A stretch of 38,342 nt of DNA from Bacteroidaceae bacterium (GTDB lineage Bacteria; Bacteroidota; Bacteroidia; Bacteroidales; Bacteroidaceae), in the NCBI GenBank assembly GCA_024401165.1, contig JAKSLN010000010.1, positions 1 through 38,342 of the forward strand. Reading direction: 5' to 3'. Below are positions 24,092 to 34,009 of this stretch, one piece after another (the first letter of the stretch is position 1; each line of letters opens with the position of its first letter). A program made the translations under genes and the position numbers. The notes below the pieces were generated by a model, which did no database searches, was not told where the DNA came from, and was given only the letters and a program-made list of their open reading frames with translations.

Positions 24092-27000
24092 ATGAGAATC
24101 AAAAATGTTTTGAACGTGCTCTTGCTGTCAGGACTTACTCTTGGCACTTTGAGTACCGTTACGTCTTGTAAGGACTACGACGACGACATTGCAGGCTTGA
24201 AGTCTGATCTCACTGCTGAGACTAATGCTCGAGTTGCTCTCGAGAAGAAGGTTGCAGCTGCTGAATCAGCTATCCAGGCTCTGCAGAGTTCAGTTGCTGG
24301 TCTTCAGGCAGACTTGAAGACTCTTCAGGGTGACGTAAAGGCAAACAAGGAGGCTATCGCTGAGAACGAAGCTGCTATCGTAGCATTGCAGAAGGCTCAG
24401 GCTGCTCTCCAGGCTGCTCTTAACGATTACGCTACCAAGAAGGAGTTGAGCGACGCAGTTGTTGAGCTGAACGCTAACATCGACAAGGCTATTGCTGCTG
24501 CTAAGGCTGACCTCGAGGCTGCTATCAACCTGAAGGCTGACAAGGCTGAGGTTGCTGAGCAGATCCAGAAGGTTGCTAACGACCTGACTGCTGTAGACAC
24601 CAAGTACAGCGTACTGCCCGCTCAGATTGCTGCTAACGCTGCTGAGATTGAGAAGCTGAAGACCGCTCTCGAGGCTCAGGAGAAGGCTCTGGAGGCTGCT
24701 AACAAGGCTATCGCTGATGGCGACGCAGCTACTCTCGCTGCTGCTCAGAAGGCTATTGCTGACGCTAAGAAGGAGATCGCCGAAGCTCAGAAGAAGATCA
24801 CCGACGTTATCGATGCTGCTGCAAAGAAGGCTCAGGCTGACGCTGACAAGGCAAATGCTTCTATCGATGAGGTAAAGGCTAGCCTCGCTAACTATGCTAC
24901 CAAGGGTGAGCTCGAGGCTATCGAGACTCAGGTAACTACTATCGTTAACACCAACATCAAGAATGTTGAGGATAAGGTAAAGGCTCTCGATGCTAAGATC
25001 GAGGTTGTAAGCAAGGCTCTGTCTAACAAGCTCCGCAGCTTGGTATTCATGCCTTACCTCTATGTAGATGGTATCGAGGCTATCGAGTATCCCTACTATG
25101 TAGACTCTACCTTGATCAAGGTTGACGTATCTGATATCACTCGTGCCGCTCGTGGTACTCTGATTGATGGTCGCAAGGAGGTTGGTAGCCGTAAGCTCAG
25201 CAAGCTGAACGACTATGTACTCAAGACTCCCATCGAGCAGTTCTGGGTATGCCCCAACTGGGCTATCGATTACCACATGAATCCCTCTACCTCTACTACT
25301 CAGTATAAGGATATCAAGGGCTTCAACGTACTCGAGACCAAGTCTATCACTCGTGCTAACATTGCTAACGATTATCAGCAGATTACCTCTCCCGAGACTT
25401 ATCTCGATGGTTCACAGCTGTTCACCAACAATGCTGGTATCCTGAGTGTTGGTATCAACATCAACGAGGCTTCTCTGAAGGCTATCATCGCTCAGAATGG
25501 TCCTAAGCACATCGACCAGAATGGTGATGGTGACTTCTGCGACGGTCAGACTGGTGACGTAAGCTATGGCAAGGAGAACATCGTTGCTCTCCAGGTTCAG
25601 GCTAAGGACACTGTTATCACCTCTGACTATGCTATGATCTATCCCGAGAAGATCGGTGTTGAGGGTCTGATCTGGAATAGCTATCCTGGCAAGTTCGACA
25701 TCCGCAAGGCTGCTGGCCTGACTGGTTCAGTTAAGGTTGGTAAGACTGTAGGTGACGAGACTGGTAAGACTACTGGTCACTGGGGTGCTAACGGCTGTAA
25801 CGAGGAGATCCACGTTTGGAACACTCCCCAGGAGGCTCTGTTGGCTGCTAAGGACGGTAGCAACCTCGTAGAGGTAGCTTGGAACGACGAGAAGGGTGTT
25901 GAGCTGCAGAAGTATCTCGGTATCCACGTAGTTCGCGAGACCGTTGAGAACAAGGTTAAGAAGGACGCTACTAAGACCTTCGAGAAGGTTGCCTTCACCA
26001 AGAAGGCTGAGGCTTCTGATCACAAGGCTCTCACCTTGGGTCGTCTGGGTCTGACCTATGAGTTCGAGTTGATTGACTACTGTGTAAATGATGTAACCTT
26101 CGATAGCCGTTACGCTCACATCGACGCTGCTACCGGTACTATCATCGCTGGTAACGTTGCTGCTGATGGCAAGACCATCGCTAAGGGCGAGGCTGACTGG
26201 CAGGCTGAGTCAAGTGTTGACCGCGAGCCTCTGGTACGTGTTATCGTTAAGACCATTGCAACTGACAAGGTTATCCTCGACGGTTATATCCTCTGCCACA
26301 TCATGCGTGAGCCTCTCCCCGTTCCCGAGGCTGAGATCAAGACTATTGAGCTTGAGACCCGTGACGTGAACTTCGATCTTTGCAACGCTGCTAAGATCTA
26401 CACTCTGAACTGGTCTGAGTGGAGCAAGTGGATCCTGACCGACGATATGAAGGTTGATGGTCATAGCATGACTAAGGATGAGTTCACTACTTACTACAAG
26501 CCCGATGGTACTATCACCAATGGTCCCGATTCAGAGAACACCGTATGGTACACCATGAACCTGTTCACTGATAACAAGGGTACTGCTGTTGCTTACACTG
26601 GCAAGATCAATGATGACGAGCAGTGGGGTGATGTAACCGTACAGTGGAACGAGGCTGGCGTTCAGAACCACGAGATTGAGTGGAACATGACTGAGAACGG
26701 TCTTGAGTACAACAGCCACGACGGTAAGAATGGCAAGGAGGTTTGGATCCGCTTCACCGCTGTTAGCGAGAAGGCTCCCTACCGCTATGTATACATGAAG
26801 ATGGGTGTTAACATCGCTCGTTACAACTACAAGTGGGCTAACCTGTCTGACAAGAACGAGAACTACTGGTACAACGCATTCACTGGTGTTAAGGCTGCTA
26901 ACGAGGCTGCTGCTGAGGGCTTCATCTTCAACAACAAGACTCCTATGAATGAGAAGACTCTCGCTGGCTACGATCCTTACTTCGGCCGTAACTACCTCAC

Positions 27001-28390
27001 TTCATTCGACAAGAATGAGATGTTCGTAGGCGCTGGTCAGGTAACTGTTGGTGAGACCAAGAAGGCTGACATCGCTGCTCAGTCAATCAAGGATGGTGCT
27101 ACCGATCGCAAGATTGCTAAGTACTTCTTCCTCCCCATCGACATCAAGGTTGGTCCTTACACTATCATCGCTACCTCTGAGAACGTTTGTCCTTGGGAGG
27201 GTGTTGCTGAGGCATTCACCTATGCTGATGATGTTAAGTACGATCGTCTCTACTGTAAGTATCACATGCACGTAGATCAGCCCAACTGCATCTGCGACAT
27301 CCACACTAATCCTTGGGCTACTGCTAACTGGCACAAGCATGCTGGTGGCGACCAGGTATGTACTTGCAAGGACTTCCACGCTCTGGGTCTGAAGACCTAT
27401 GCTGAGTACCAGGCTGCTGGTGACTTCACTGCAATGCGTCAGGATGTTGAGACCAAGTTCAACAACATTCTCTCTAAGTGCGCTATCGACTATGAGAAGG
27501 GTGTATTCTGCAACAATGTTCTGAAGGTTAACGGTACTACTATCGCTATCATGAACCAGGCAACTGGTGCTATCGAGCTGAAGTACAACGATGTAACCAA
27601 GAAGGTTCTGAACGAGATCGGCTGGTTGGATGACAACCGTACCAACATTGACAAGGAGATGCGTGCTCTCGTAGCAGTAGCTCGTCCCAATGGTTGTGGT
27701 GTTGTAATGCAGGCTGAGAACAACATGTTCCAGATCTCTTGGGAGCGTCCTCTTAACCTCGCTGAGGCTTCTAAGGAGGCTATCGATGCTAAGACCAACG
27801 GTAACGTTATCTACTTGGCAGACGTCCTGAACGTATACGACTTCCGTGGTCCTGTTAAGGGTGACATGAACAAGCCTGAGAACGTTTGGATGTGGGCATA
27901 CTACATGATCGATAAGATCACTGTTGATGTAACTGCAGGTAAGGTTAAGGCAGACCAGGATGGCAAGAACACTTGGGATGCTGAGGTTAACAAGTATGGT
28001 GAGCTCTACTCTAACATCGGTCACGCTTCAACTGGTGAGCCTATCAAGGGTACCAGCAAGGGTGCTACTACCTATCGTCTCGATGGTACTGGTGTTACCG
28101 GCTTCAACATCTACGATTACAACCTCGCTAGCAAGAGCGTTAAGCTGTATGACTTGATGCACTGCAAGAATCCTCTGGATCACACTGATCACTACGCTGT
28201 TGTAGGTGGTATCAAGATTCCTCACAAGGAGGCATTCGGTGTTATCTACTATGATAACAACGGTACCAACGTAAGCAACTTCAAGATTAAGGTTCCCGTT
28301 ACCATCTCTTACTACTGGGGTGACTTCACCGTTGAGGTTGAGATTCCTATCACCGGTACCGAGGGTAACAACGACGCTAAGCGTAAGTAA
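24092..28390 (+). CDS. Giant coiled-coil surface lipoprotein, likely very abundant
   Basis: The 1432-residue protein has a lipoprotein signal ending STVTSC (Cys26), followed by KDYDDD, which fits the acidic surface-export signal described for Bacteroidetes lipoproteins. Residues about 30-315 are an Ala/Lys/Glu-rich coiled coil with YATKKEL and YATKGEL motifs, similar to the N-terminal coils of many Bacteroidales lipoproteins. The rest (about 316-1432) is a beta-rich region without a family I recognise. Residues 1055-1096 form a Cys/His cluster with five Cys and six His. Codon use is extremely restricted (GCT, AAG, GAC, AAC, ATC, CGT preferred), far more than in neighbours, which suggests very high expression. 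An S-layer-like or adhesin role is inference. A strong terminator follows. Confidence 0.85.
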   Translation: MRIKNVLNVLLLSGLTLGTLSTVTSCKDYDDDIAGLKSDLTAETNARVALEKKVAAAESAIQALQSSVAGLQADLKTLQGDVKANKEAIAENEAAIVALQKAQAALQAALNDYATKKELSDAVVELNANIDKAIAAAKADLEAAINLKADKAEVAEQIQKVANDLTAVDTKYSVLPAQIAANAAEIEKLKTALEAQEKALEAANKAIADGDAATLAAAQKAIADAKKEIAEAQKKITDVIDAAAKKAQADADKANASIDEVKASLANYATKGELEAIETQVTTIVNTNIKNVEDKVKALDAKIEVVSKALSNKLRSLVFMPYLYVDGIEAIEYPYYVDSTLIKVDVSDITRAARGTLIDGRKEVGSRKLSKLNDYVLKTPIEQFWVCPNWAIDYHMNPSTSTTQYKDIKGFNVLETKSITRANIANDYQQITSPETYLDGSQLFTNNAGILSVGININEASLKAIIAQNGPKHIDQNGDGDFCDGQTGDVSYGKENIVALQVQAKDTVITSDYAMIYPEKIGVEGLIWNSYPGKFDIRKAAGLTGSVKVGKTVGDETGKTTGHWGANGCNEEIHVWNTPQEALLAAKDGSNLVEVAWNDEKGVELQKYLGIHVVRETVENKVKKDATKTFEKVAFTKKAEASDHKALTLGRLGLTYEFELIDYCVNDVTFDSRYAHIDAATGTIIAGNVAADGKTIAKGEADWQAESSVDREPLVRVIVKTIATDKVILDGYILCHIMREPLPVPEAEIKTIELETRDVNFDLCNAAKIYTLNWSEWSKWILTDDMKVDGHSMTKDEFTTYYKPDGTITNGPDSENTVWYTMNLFTDNKGTAVAYTGKINDDEQWGDVTVQWNEAGVQNHEIEWNMTENGLEYNSHDGKNGKEVWIRFTAVSEKAPYRYVYMKMGVNIARYNYKWANLSDKNENYWYNAFTGVKAANEAAAEGFIFNNKTPMNEKTLAGYDPYFGRNYLTSFDKNEMFVGAGQVTVGETKKADIAAQSIKDGATDRKIAKYFFLPIDIKVGPYTIIATSENVCPWEGVAEAFTYADDVKYDRLYCKYHMHVDQPNCICDIHTNPWATANWHKHAGGDQVCTCKDFHALGLKTYAEYQAAGDFTAMRQDVETKFNNILSKCAIDYEKGVFCNNVLKVNGTTIAIMNQATGAIELKYNDVTKKVLNEIGWLDDNRTNIDKEMRALVAVARPNGCGVVMQAENNMFQISWERPLNLAEASKEAIDAKTNGNVIYLADVLNVYDFRGPVKGDMNKPENVWMWAYYMIDKITVDVTAGKVKADQDGKNTWDAEVNKYGELYSNIGHASTGEPIKGTSKGATTYRLDGTGVTGFNIYDYNLASKSVKLYDLMHCKNPLDHTDHYAVVGGIKIPHKEAFGVIYYDNNGTNVSNFKIKVPVTISYYWGDFTVEVEIPITGTEGNNDAKRK

Positions 28391-28421
28391 TCTAAGCTGA
28401 AAGATAAATTAATCCTCTTAT

Positions 28422-28470
28422 AGAGAGCGTGCATTCCTTTAAGAGAGTGCACGCTCTCTTCTTCTTTTTA
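28422..28470 (+). terminator. Intrinsic terminator after the giant lipoprotein gene
   Basis: AGAGAGCGTGCA (28422-28433) and TGCACGCTCTCT (28448-28459) form a perfect 12-bp stem with a 14-base loop, followed by a T-rich run. It lies between the 1432-residue gene and the next lipoprotein gene. Confidence 0.85.
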
Positions 28471-28480
28471 CAAATTTAGT

Positions 28481-28984
28481 ATGAAAAAGTTTTCATTTTA
28501 CACACTCTCTTTCTTCTGTCTATTCTCCCTATTCTCTTGTACGAAGAGCAATCATCAGCAAACTCGTGAAGAGGCTATCATGGAGTTCCAGTCTGGTCTT
28601 ACTGCTGAGGATTCAACAACCATGCTCAAGATGTGTAACGACTGTATGGAACTGCTGAAGGAGGGCAAGGTTGAAGATGCTTTGAATTCTATGTACGAAT
28701 ATGATGACTCTACATTGACTGCTACTCCTATTTCTGAAGAGTTACGTGTACGTCTTCGTCATCAGTTCGAGATTTTCCCTGTCCTTGATTATAGACTGGA
28801 CTATTTCTCATTCCAACTTCAGGGATGTAATGATGTCAAGTATATGATTACTTTTGCTGAGGGAGCAACTGAAGAGACTGGAGCCTATGAGACTGGCTTC
28901 ATGTTCAATCCTGTAAAGATTGAAGATAATTGGTTCCTTTCTGTTAAGCGAAGCGACCAACTGTTTGACAAATCAAAGCAGTAA
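28481..28984 (+). CDS. Small lipoprotein of unknown function
   Basis: The 167-residue product has a lipoprotein signal ending LFSLFSC (Cys20). The mature part starts with a hydrophilic linker and then a helix (REEAIMEFQSGL). A later beta-rich segment (FEIFPVLDYRLDYFSFQLQG, then VKYMITFAEG and NWFLSVKR) loosely resembles an NTF2-like or cone-shaped fold, but this is a guess. There is an internal CNDCMELL motif. It sits 9 bases before the 1599-residue secreted protein gene, so the two are very likely translated from the same mRNA and may work together at the cell surface. Its own promoter is not obvious, and transcription may read through the preceding terminator. Confidence 0.78.
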   Translation: MKKFSFYTLSFFCLFSLFSCTKSNHQQTREEAIMEFQSGLTAEDSTTMLKMCNDCMELLKEGKVEDALNSMYEYDDSTLTATPISEELRVRLRHQFEIFPVLDYRLDYFSFQLQGCNDVKYMITFAEGATEETGAYETGFMFNPVKIEDNWFLSVKRSDQLFDKSKQ

Positions 28985-28993
28985 TAAGTATCT

Positions 28994-31900
28994 ATGAAAA
29001 AGATTTTTACCCTATTGGCACTCTTCTTGTCACTTGTAGCTAATGCCCAAGTGACAAGAACTGTTGTTTACGACTTCTCAAAACCCACCGAGTTAAACCC
29101 ACCCATTCAGCCCGTTGATCCTGTTGCACTTGAAATGCGTCTTGTCGATGGCATGGTGTTTACGAATGGAGATGTTAGGCTTAAATTTGACTGTGATAAA
29201 GATTGTGATGGAACTCGTATAGACGCTGATACTCAAGATAACTTTAAGCATTATCTTAGAATGTACAGTGGTTCGTACGCCATGTTCGATGCCTCTCCCA
29301 ATATACTTACCAAAATCGAAATTAAGGGTACGTTGAGTGGTTTCAAACTGGATAGTGGTATTGGTATTTATCAGGAGTATTTGTCAAGTGAGTATTCCAG
29401 CATTTGGTCTGGTGACCCCGCAAATCCCACTGCCAACGTTACTTTTTCCAGTCGTAGTGCGCTTCCCTCATTTGTTCATCAAATTAGGGTGACATACTCG
29501 ATTAAGCAGGATGTCCTTACTCCTGATTTTAATCCCTTCCCTGTTAGCAAGGAATATACTTCTTTGAAAAATTTTGCGCTTGACTTTAGCAAATTCAAAG
29601 AAAACGATAAATTGTACACAAGTATTAAGGCCGTAGAGGGTAAGACTGCCAAGGTATCTTCACCTTTATTGGCAGAAGATATTAACATTAGTATTGCCGC
29701 CTCTGAGGTTAATCCTAAGCAGGCAGTGTTGACTTTGGCTGAAGAAATCAACGAACCAGGTCAGTACACCATAACTATTCCTGAAGGTGCTATTGCAAGT
29801 CAGGATGGGGCATATTATAATCCAGAACTGACTTATACGGTTACCTTAGTTCCTGCCAAGAATACCTTAACCTTAGCTTCTACAGACCCTGCTTATGCAA
29901 CCACTATTGATCAACTTCCTAACGGTTTTAAGTTGATTTTCAGTGATCATGTAGGTGGCTTTGTTAGTAAGCAGTTGTCTGTCTTCAAGTTGGTAGGCGA
30001 TAAGCAGCAGCTTGAGACTTATGCAACGCTTCAGCTCGACAACACAAACCAGAATGCTGTTAAGGTTCTGTTTGCACGCGACTTCCCCATTTCAGACGCT
30101 GGCATTTATGAGTTGTCAGTTCCCGAAGCTACTGTGTACAACGCTGGTTTCATAGCATCAGCTTCGGATTATGGTGTATCTTCTGGTGCTCGTTACAACC
30201 CAGAATTCACCCTGAAGTTCTATGTTAAGGTTACTCCTGGAGAGTGTCCCAATTGTGATGACTGCGATGAGTACTGTACTTGCGCAGAGGAGAAGTGTGA
30301 CCGTTGCGGCTGTCCCAAACCCAATCCTCTGAAGGAAGAACTGGAGGCCATGAAGGAAGACATGGCACATTTTGTTGCCAGCTTCACTGGCGTAGGCTAT
30401 CCTACCGCAGGTTCATCTGCACGTACTGCCTTAGATGAACTGATTGCAAAGGAGACTCCCAAGGGAACTGATGACATTACTGCTGACATTGAGAATCTGA
30501 AGTCGGCAAAGAATGCCTTCTATGCTTCGACCGAGATTGAGAAGCCTGCCAGTGGCAATACATATATTATATATAATGTAGCTAAGGATGGCAGCAAGAC
30601 CTACCTGTCTTACGCAAACGGAACTGTTGGTCTTACAGCAGACGCAGAACAAGCACACGTCTTTACCGCTCATGCACAGGAGGACGGCTCTACCGTATTT
30701 GAAACTGTTGATGGCAAGTTCCTTCACACGCTTGTTTCCACCAACAAGTATGGCAGCACTTCGACCACCAATGTTACCGATGCCATTTCTGAGGTTAACA
30801 AGTTGACGGTTGGCAAGTTTGCAAATGCATCTGTTGACGCTGAGAAGTCATTTGGCTGGGTAACGCTCTATGGCTATCTGGGTGAGCTCAGTGGCGAGAA
30901 GGTTTATGCTCATTCTACCATCTATACGCCAACCAAGGCTGTCGAGATGGGTTCTGCAGATGTCTTGTTTACTGACGATCTTTCTTCTGCATTCGTCGTA
31001 GAGTACAAGCCAGCTCCCATTGATCCTGTTCTTCGTAAGTACGAGCTGTCTGTACAGCCCGGTCAGGTTGACCTTCTTACCTCTCTTGTTGTGACCTTCC
31101 CCGAGATGACAGGCCAAGAGATGACTTACAATAAGGAGAAGGAAATTCGCATGGAGCGTGTTGTTGGTGGCTACACCATTCCCCTTACGGTCTCAAAGGT
31201 AGAAGGCAAGGGCAATGCGTTCCAAATCTCGTTTGGTGAGTACAGATATTCTGGTGCTTATAATCTGATTATTCCTGAGGGCGCGTTTACTTGCGATGAG
31301 TACTACAATGCAGAAATTGTAGCCGGTTATAACATGGCAAGATCAACCGACTTTAACTATGACTACTTTGCAAGTGGTGATAACTTTATCATGTTAATCA
31401 ATGACAGAACCGACAAGGAGTGTGTTATTGCAGACATGAACAACATTGTCTTCACCAATCAGTCTTGGAACCACAAGTACATCATTGAAAAGGAGTTTAC
31501 TTGGGACGAACTGATGATTTATCGCAGTAATGAGTATCCTTGGGCTGCCACCAATGCTGTTCCTCAGGATGTACAGGATGAATTGAAGGCTAAGGCACTG
31601 CCTGACCTGAGAAAAATGGCTATTGATTACGCAGAGAAAACGTACGGTGGTTCTGCTGTAATTGATGGTGATGTGCTGCCTGAAATTGTTGCCAAATTCG
31701 ACCACAACAGCAATCCCGAGAAGTGTACCATCGAAGTAAAGGCCAAGATTAAGGTTATCCTTACTCCCAGAGACTACAAGTTCATGGTACTCGATGAGAC
31801 CAAGGTGGTAACGCTTAACGACTACAACAACCAGGATAAGGAAGTAATGCGTGGTCATTTGGAACCCGTTACCATGTACATCTCAACTGCGGGCAATACC

Positions 31901-33793
31901 ATGCTTATGTCGCAAGACCAAGTTCTGTTTGACGAGGGTGTTCTGAGCATGTGTTCCGGTGCACGTTTTGTACCCAATAAGGTTCTGTCATCGAGCAACC
32001 TGGTTGCAGATCCCCGTTATGGTACCGTATTCCAGTTCCATTTTGCTCCCGAGACCTTCGGTGATGAGAACTACGCAGAGTATCTCAAGAATCCTTCGAA
32101 TGACAAGAAGCCTTCTTGCCACGTTAATGGTGATTATAACATTGACCGTACTCTCCGTGCATATCCCGAGAAGTTGCCTACCTCTGACAGCAAGCCTATG
32201 CTGCCCGATGACAAGTCTATCCAGTTCGCTAACGTAACCAAGACCTCTTTCGTGGCAACTTGGAACGCAGCAACGGACAAGGAGACTGCAGCTGACGCTC
32301 TCGTATACAAACTGTATGTGACTGCAAAGGTTGATGGTACGATTTCTACATCAACCTATCAGGTTGTTGGCAAGACTTCTTATGAGATAACTGGTCTGGA
32401 AGAGGGCACTACCTACAGTGTTCGCCTGGCCGTATTTGACAGTGCAAACCAAAGTGCAGACTACACTTCTACTCAGGTAACTACCGCTTCTAAAGCAACT
32501 CCCGTTCTGCCCGCAGATGCTGAACTCATGTTCGCTGATGTAACAACGAATTCGGTTGTTGTATCTTGGAATGCTGCTACTGACGAGGATTCTGCTGCTG
32601 AGACTCTCCTCTACACCCTGACCGTTACCGGTGCTGATGGTACTAAGAAGGAGTTCTCTGGTGCAGGTATGACTTCGGCTACGGTTACCGAACTTGCCGA
32701 GGGTGCTACCTATAGCTTCTCTCTGAAGGTAACTGATGAGACCGGTAATAGCACTGTTTATCCTGCTGCAAGCGTTACCACCAAGACGTCGATGGTTCCC
32801 GTCTTGCCTGCTGATGCTCAGATTGCAATCAATGGCATTAGCAAGAACTCTGCAGAGATTTCTTGGAACGCAGCAACAGACGAAGACTCAAAGAGCTTGC
32901 TCTACGTCCTGACGCTGACTACAACTGACGGCACGAAGATCGAGAAGGCTACCTATGAGACAACATATCTCGTTGATGGCCTGACAGAGGATACTCGCTA
33001 TGATGTTGCTTTGCGTGTTGAAGATGAGACACATGCTGTAAGCTATCCTTCAACTTCGTTCACGACTCTCTCAGTTGAGACCTATGACCTGATTATCGCA
33101 GGCATCGAGGTGACTGAGGACAATAAGGATAATGTGACCTACGACAACCGTGTTGCCTTCGATTCTGCAACTCGTGTACTGTCACTGAAGGGAACTAGCC
33201 TTAAGGTGACGGGTGATGGTGCTGGCCTTGTTGTCAAGTCGCCTATCACAATCGAGTTGACTGGTAAGAACAAACTGATTGTTGAGAACAGCGAGAACGC
33301 TATCGACCTCTTTGCTGACATGATTATCACTGGTGATGGAAGCCTTGAGGTGGTATCTGCCAAGGGCACAGGTATTGCATACCACGGTGACGTTTGCCTG
33401 ACCATTGAGAACACCAATGTCACAGTCAATGGTGCTGTTTACGGTATCGGCGCAGCAGACACCAAGGGTGAACTCGTTGTAAAGAACTCAAGCGTTATCG
33501 TAGAGGGTGCAGAGGCCGCTATCATTGGTATTGCTTCTTCACCTGTCAGCGAGGAGAACAACAGCGCATTCTTGAATCAGGTTGGCTTCTCTGAGCGCTT
33601 CGGTGGTGTCTTCGATCAGGCTACTTTCGACTACGCGAAGAAGGTCGAGATTGCAACCCTTGAGACTGTCGGCCTGAAGCACATCGCCGAGAACGACCAG
33701 GAGTCTGCTTCTTACAACCTGGCTGGTCAGCGTGTGGCAAAGGGCTACAAGGGCCTTGTCATCAAGAATGGTCGCAAGCAGGTTCAGAAGTAA
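28994..33793 (+). CDS. Large secreted multidomain protein with Cys cluster and FnIII repeats
   Basis: The 1599-residue protein starts with a signal peptide (MKKIFTLLALFLSLVANAQ). Residues about 180-410 contain two Ig-like modules with repeated (T/L)(I/S)(I/V)PE(G/A) motifs. Residues 418-440 hold eight cysteines. A short helical domain follows (about 445-510), then a possible beta-trefoil-like segment (about 515-670), further Ig-like modules, and three fibronectin type III repeats (about 1070-1166, 1169-1265, 1268-1360) that share WNAATDxxS. A parallel beta-helix-like region (about 1364-1560) precedes the tail YNLAGQRVAKGYKGLVIKNG, a C-terminal module often seen on secreted Prevotella proteins. 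Carbohydrate or host-matrix binding is plausible; no catalytic motif is visible. A hairpin terminator follows. Confidence 0.85.
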   Translation: MKKIFTLLALFLSLVANAQVTRTVVYDFSKPTELNPPIQPVDPVALEMRLVDGMVFTNGDVRLKFDCDKDCDGTRIDADTQDNFKHYLRMYSGSYAMFDASPNILTKIEIKGTLSGFKLDSGIGIYQEYLSSEYSSIWSGDPANPTANVTFSSRSALPSFVHQIRVTYSIKQDVLTPDFNPFPVSKEYTSLKNFALDFSKFKENDKLYTSIKAVEGKTAKVSSPLLAEDINISIAASEVNPKQAVLTLAEEINEPGQYTITIPEGAIASQDGAYYNPELTYTVTLVPAKNTLTLASTDPAYATTIDQLPNGFKLIFSDHVGGFVSKQLSVFKLVGDKQQLETYATLQLDNTNQNAVKVLFARDFPISDAGIYELSVPEATVYNAGFIASASDYGVSSGARYNPEFTLKFYVKVTPGECPNCDDCDEYCTCAEEKCDRCGCPKPNPLKEELEAMKEDMAHFVASFTGVGYPTAGSSARTALDELIAKETPKGTDDITADIENLKSAKNAFYASTEIEKPASGNTYIIYNVAKDGSKTYLSYANGTVGLTADAEQAHVFTAHAQEDGSTVFETVDGKFLHTLVSTNKYGSTSTTNVTDAISEVNKLTVGKFANASVDAEKSFGWVTLYGYLGELSGEKVYAHSTIYTPTKAVEMGSADVLFTDDLSSAFVVEYKPAPIDPVLRKYELSVQPGQVDLLTSLVVTFPEMTGQEMTYNKEKEIRMERVVGGYTIPLTVSKVEGKGNAFQISFGEYRYSGAYNLIIPEGAFTCDEYYNAEIVAGYNMARSTDFNYDYFASGDNFIMLINDRTDKECVIADMNNIVFTNQSWNHKYIIEKEFTWDELMIYRSNEYPWAATNAVPQDVQDELKAKALPDLRKMAIDYAEKTYGGSAVIDGDVLPEIVAKFDHNSNPEKCTIEVKAKIKVILTPRDYKFMVLDETKVVTLNDYNNQDKEVMRGHLEPVTMYISTAGNTMLMSQDQVLFDEGVLSMCSGARFVPNKVLSSSNLVADPRYGTVFQFHFAPETFGDENYAEYLKNPSNDKKPSCHVNGDYNIDRTLRAYPEKLPTSDSKPMLPDDKSIQFANVTKTSFVATWNAATDKETAADALVYKLYVTAKVDGTISTSTYQVVGKTSYEITGLEEGTTYSVRLAVFDSANQSADYTSTQVTTASKATPVLPADAELMFADVTTNSVVVSWNAATDEDSAAETLLYTLTVTGADGTKKEFSGAGMTSATVTELAEGATYSFSLKVTDETGNSTVYPAASVTTKTSMVPVLPADAQIAINGISKNSAEISWNAATDEDSKSLLYVLTLTTTDGTKIEKATYETTYLVDGLTEDTRYDVALRVEDETHAVSYPSTSFTTLSVETYDLIIAGIEVTEDNKDNVTYDNRVAFDSATRVLSLKGTSLKVTGDGAGLVVKSPITIELTGKNKLIVENSENAIDLFADMIITGDGSLEVVSAKGTGIAYHGDVCLTIENTNVTVNGAVYGIGAADTKGELVVKNSSVIVEGAEAAIIGIASSPVSEENNSAFLNQVGFSERFGGVFDQATFDYAKKVEIATLETVGLKHIAENDQESASYNLAGQRVAKGYKGLVIKNGRKQVQK

Positions 33794-33842
33794 TCCTGAC
33801 GATGAACGTGTAATCGGGTGATATTTTTCACCTAATCATATG

Positions 33843-33878
33843 GAACGTGGACGACGCAAGTTGCCCACGTTCTTTTTT
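33843..33878 (+). terminator. Intrinsic terminator after the 1599-residue gene
   Basis: GAACGTGG (33843-33850) and CCACGTTC (33865-33872) form an 8-bp stem with a 14-base loop, followed by six T. It starts 50 bases after the stop codon. Confidence 0.8.
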
Positions 33879-33942
33879 CGCATTTCTACGCCCATACGTT
33901 ACAATTCTTGCCTTATCTTCCCTGTTTTTTAATTATTATTTG

Positions 33943-33950
33943 TACCTTTG
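33943..33950 (+). promoter_or_regulatory. -7 box of the alginate-export-like gene
   Basis: TACCTTTG matches TAnnTTTG, 60 bases before the start codon. The upstream region is T-rich with no clean TTTG at -33. Confidence 0.5.
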
Positions 33951-34009
33951 CAACGTGTTATGAGCGACAGGTCTGGAATACGACCGGCTCCCAAGAATAA
34001 GTCTCGAGT

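Noticed and set aside
24290-25276. 328-codon minus-strand frame inside the giant lipoprotein gene
   Set aside because: Its Ser/Leu-only composition is what the reverse of GCT/AAG/GAC-rich codons gives. A similar frame at 27083-28024 has the same cause.
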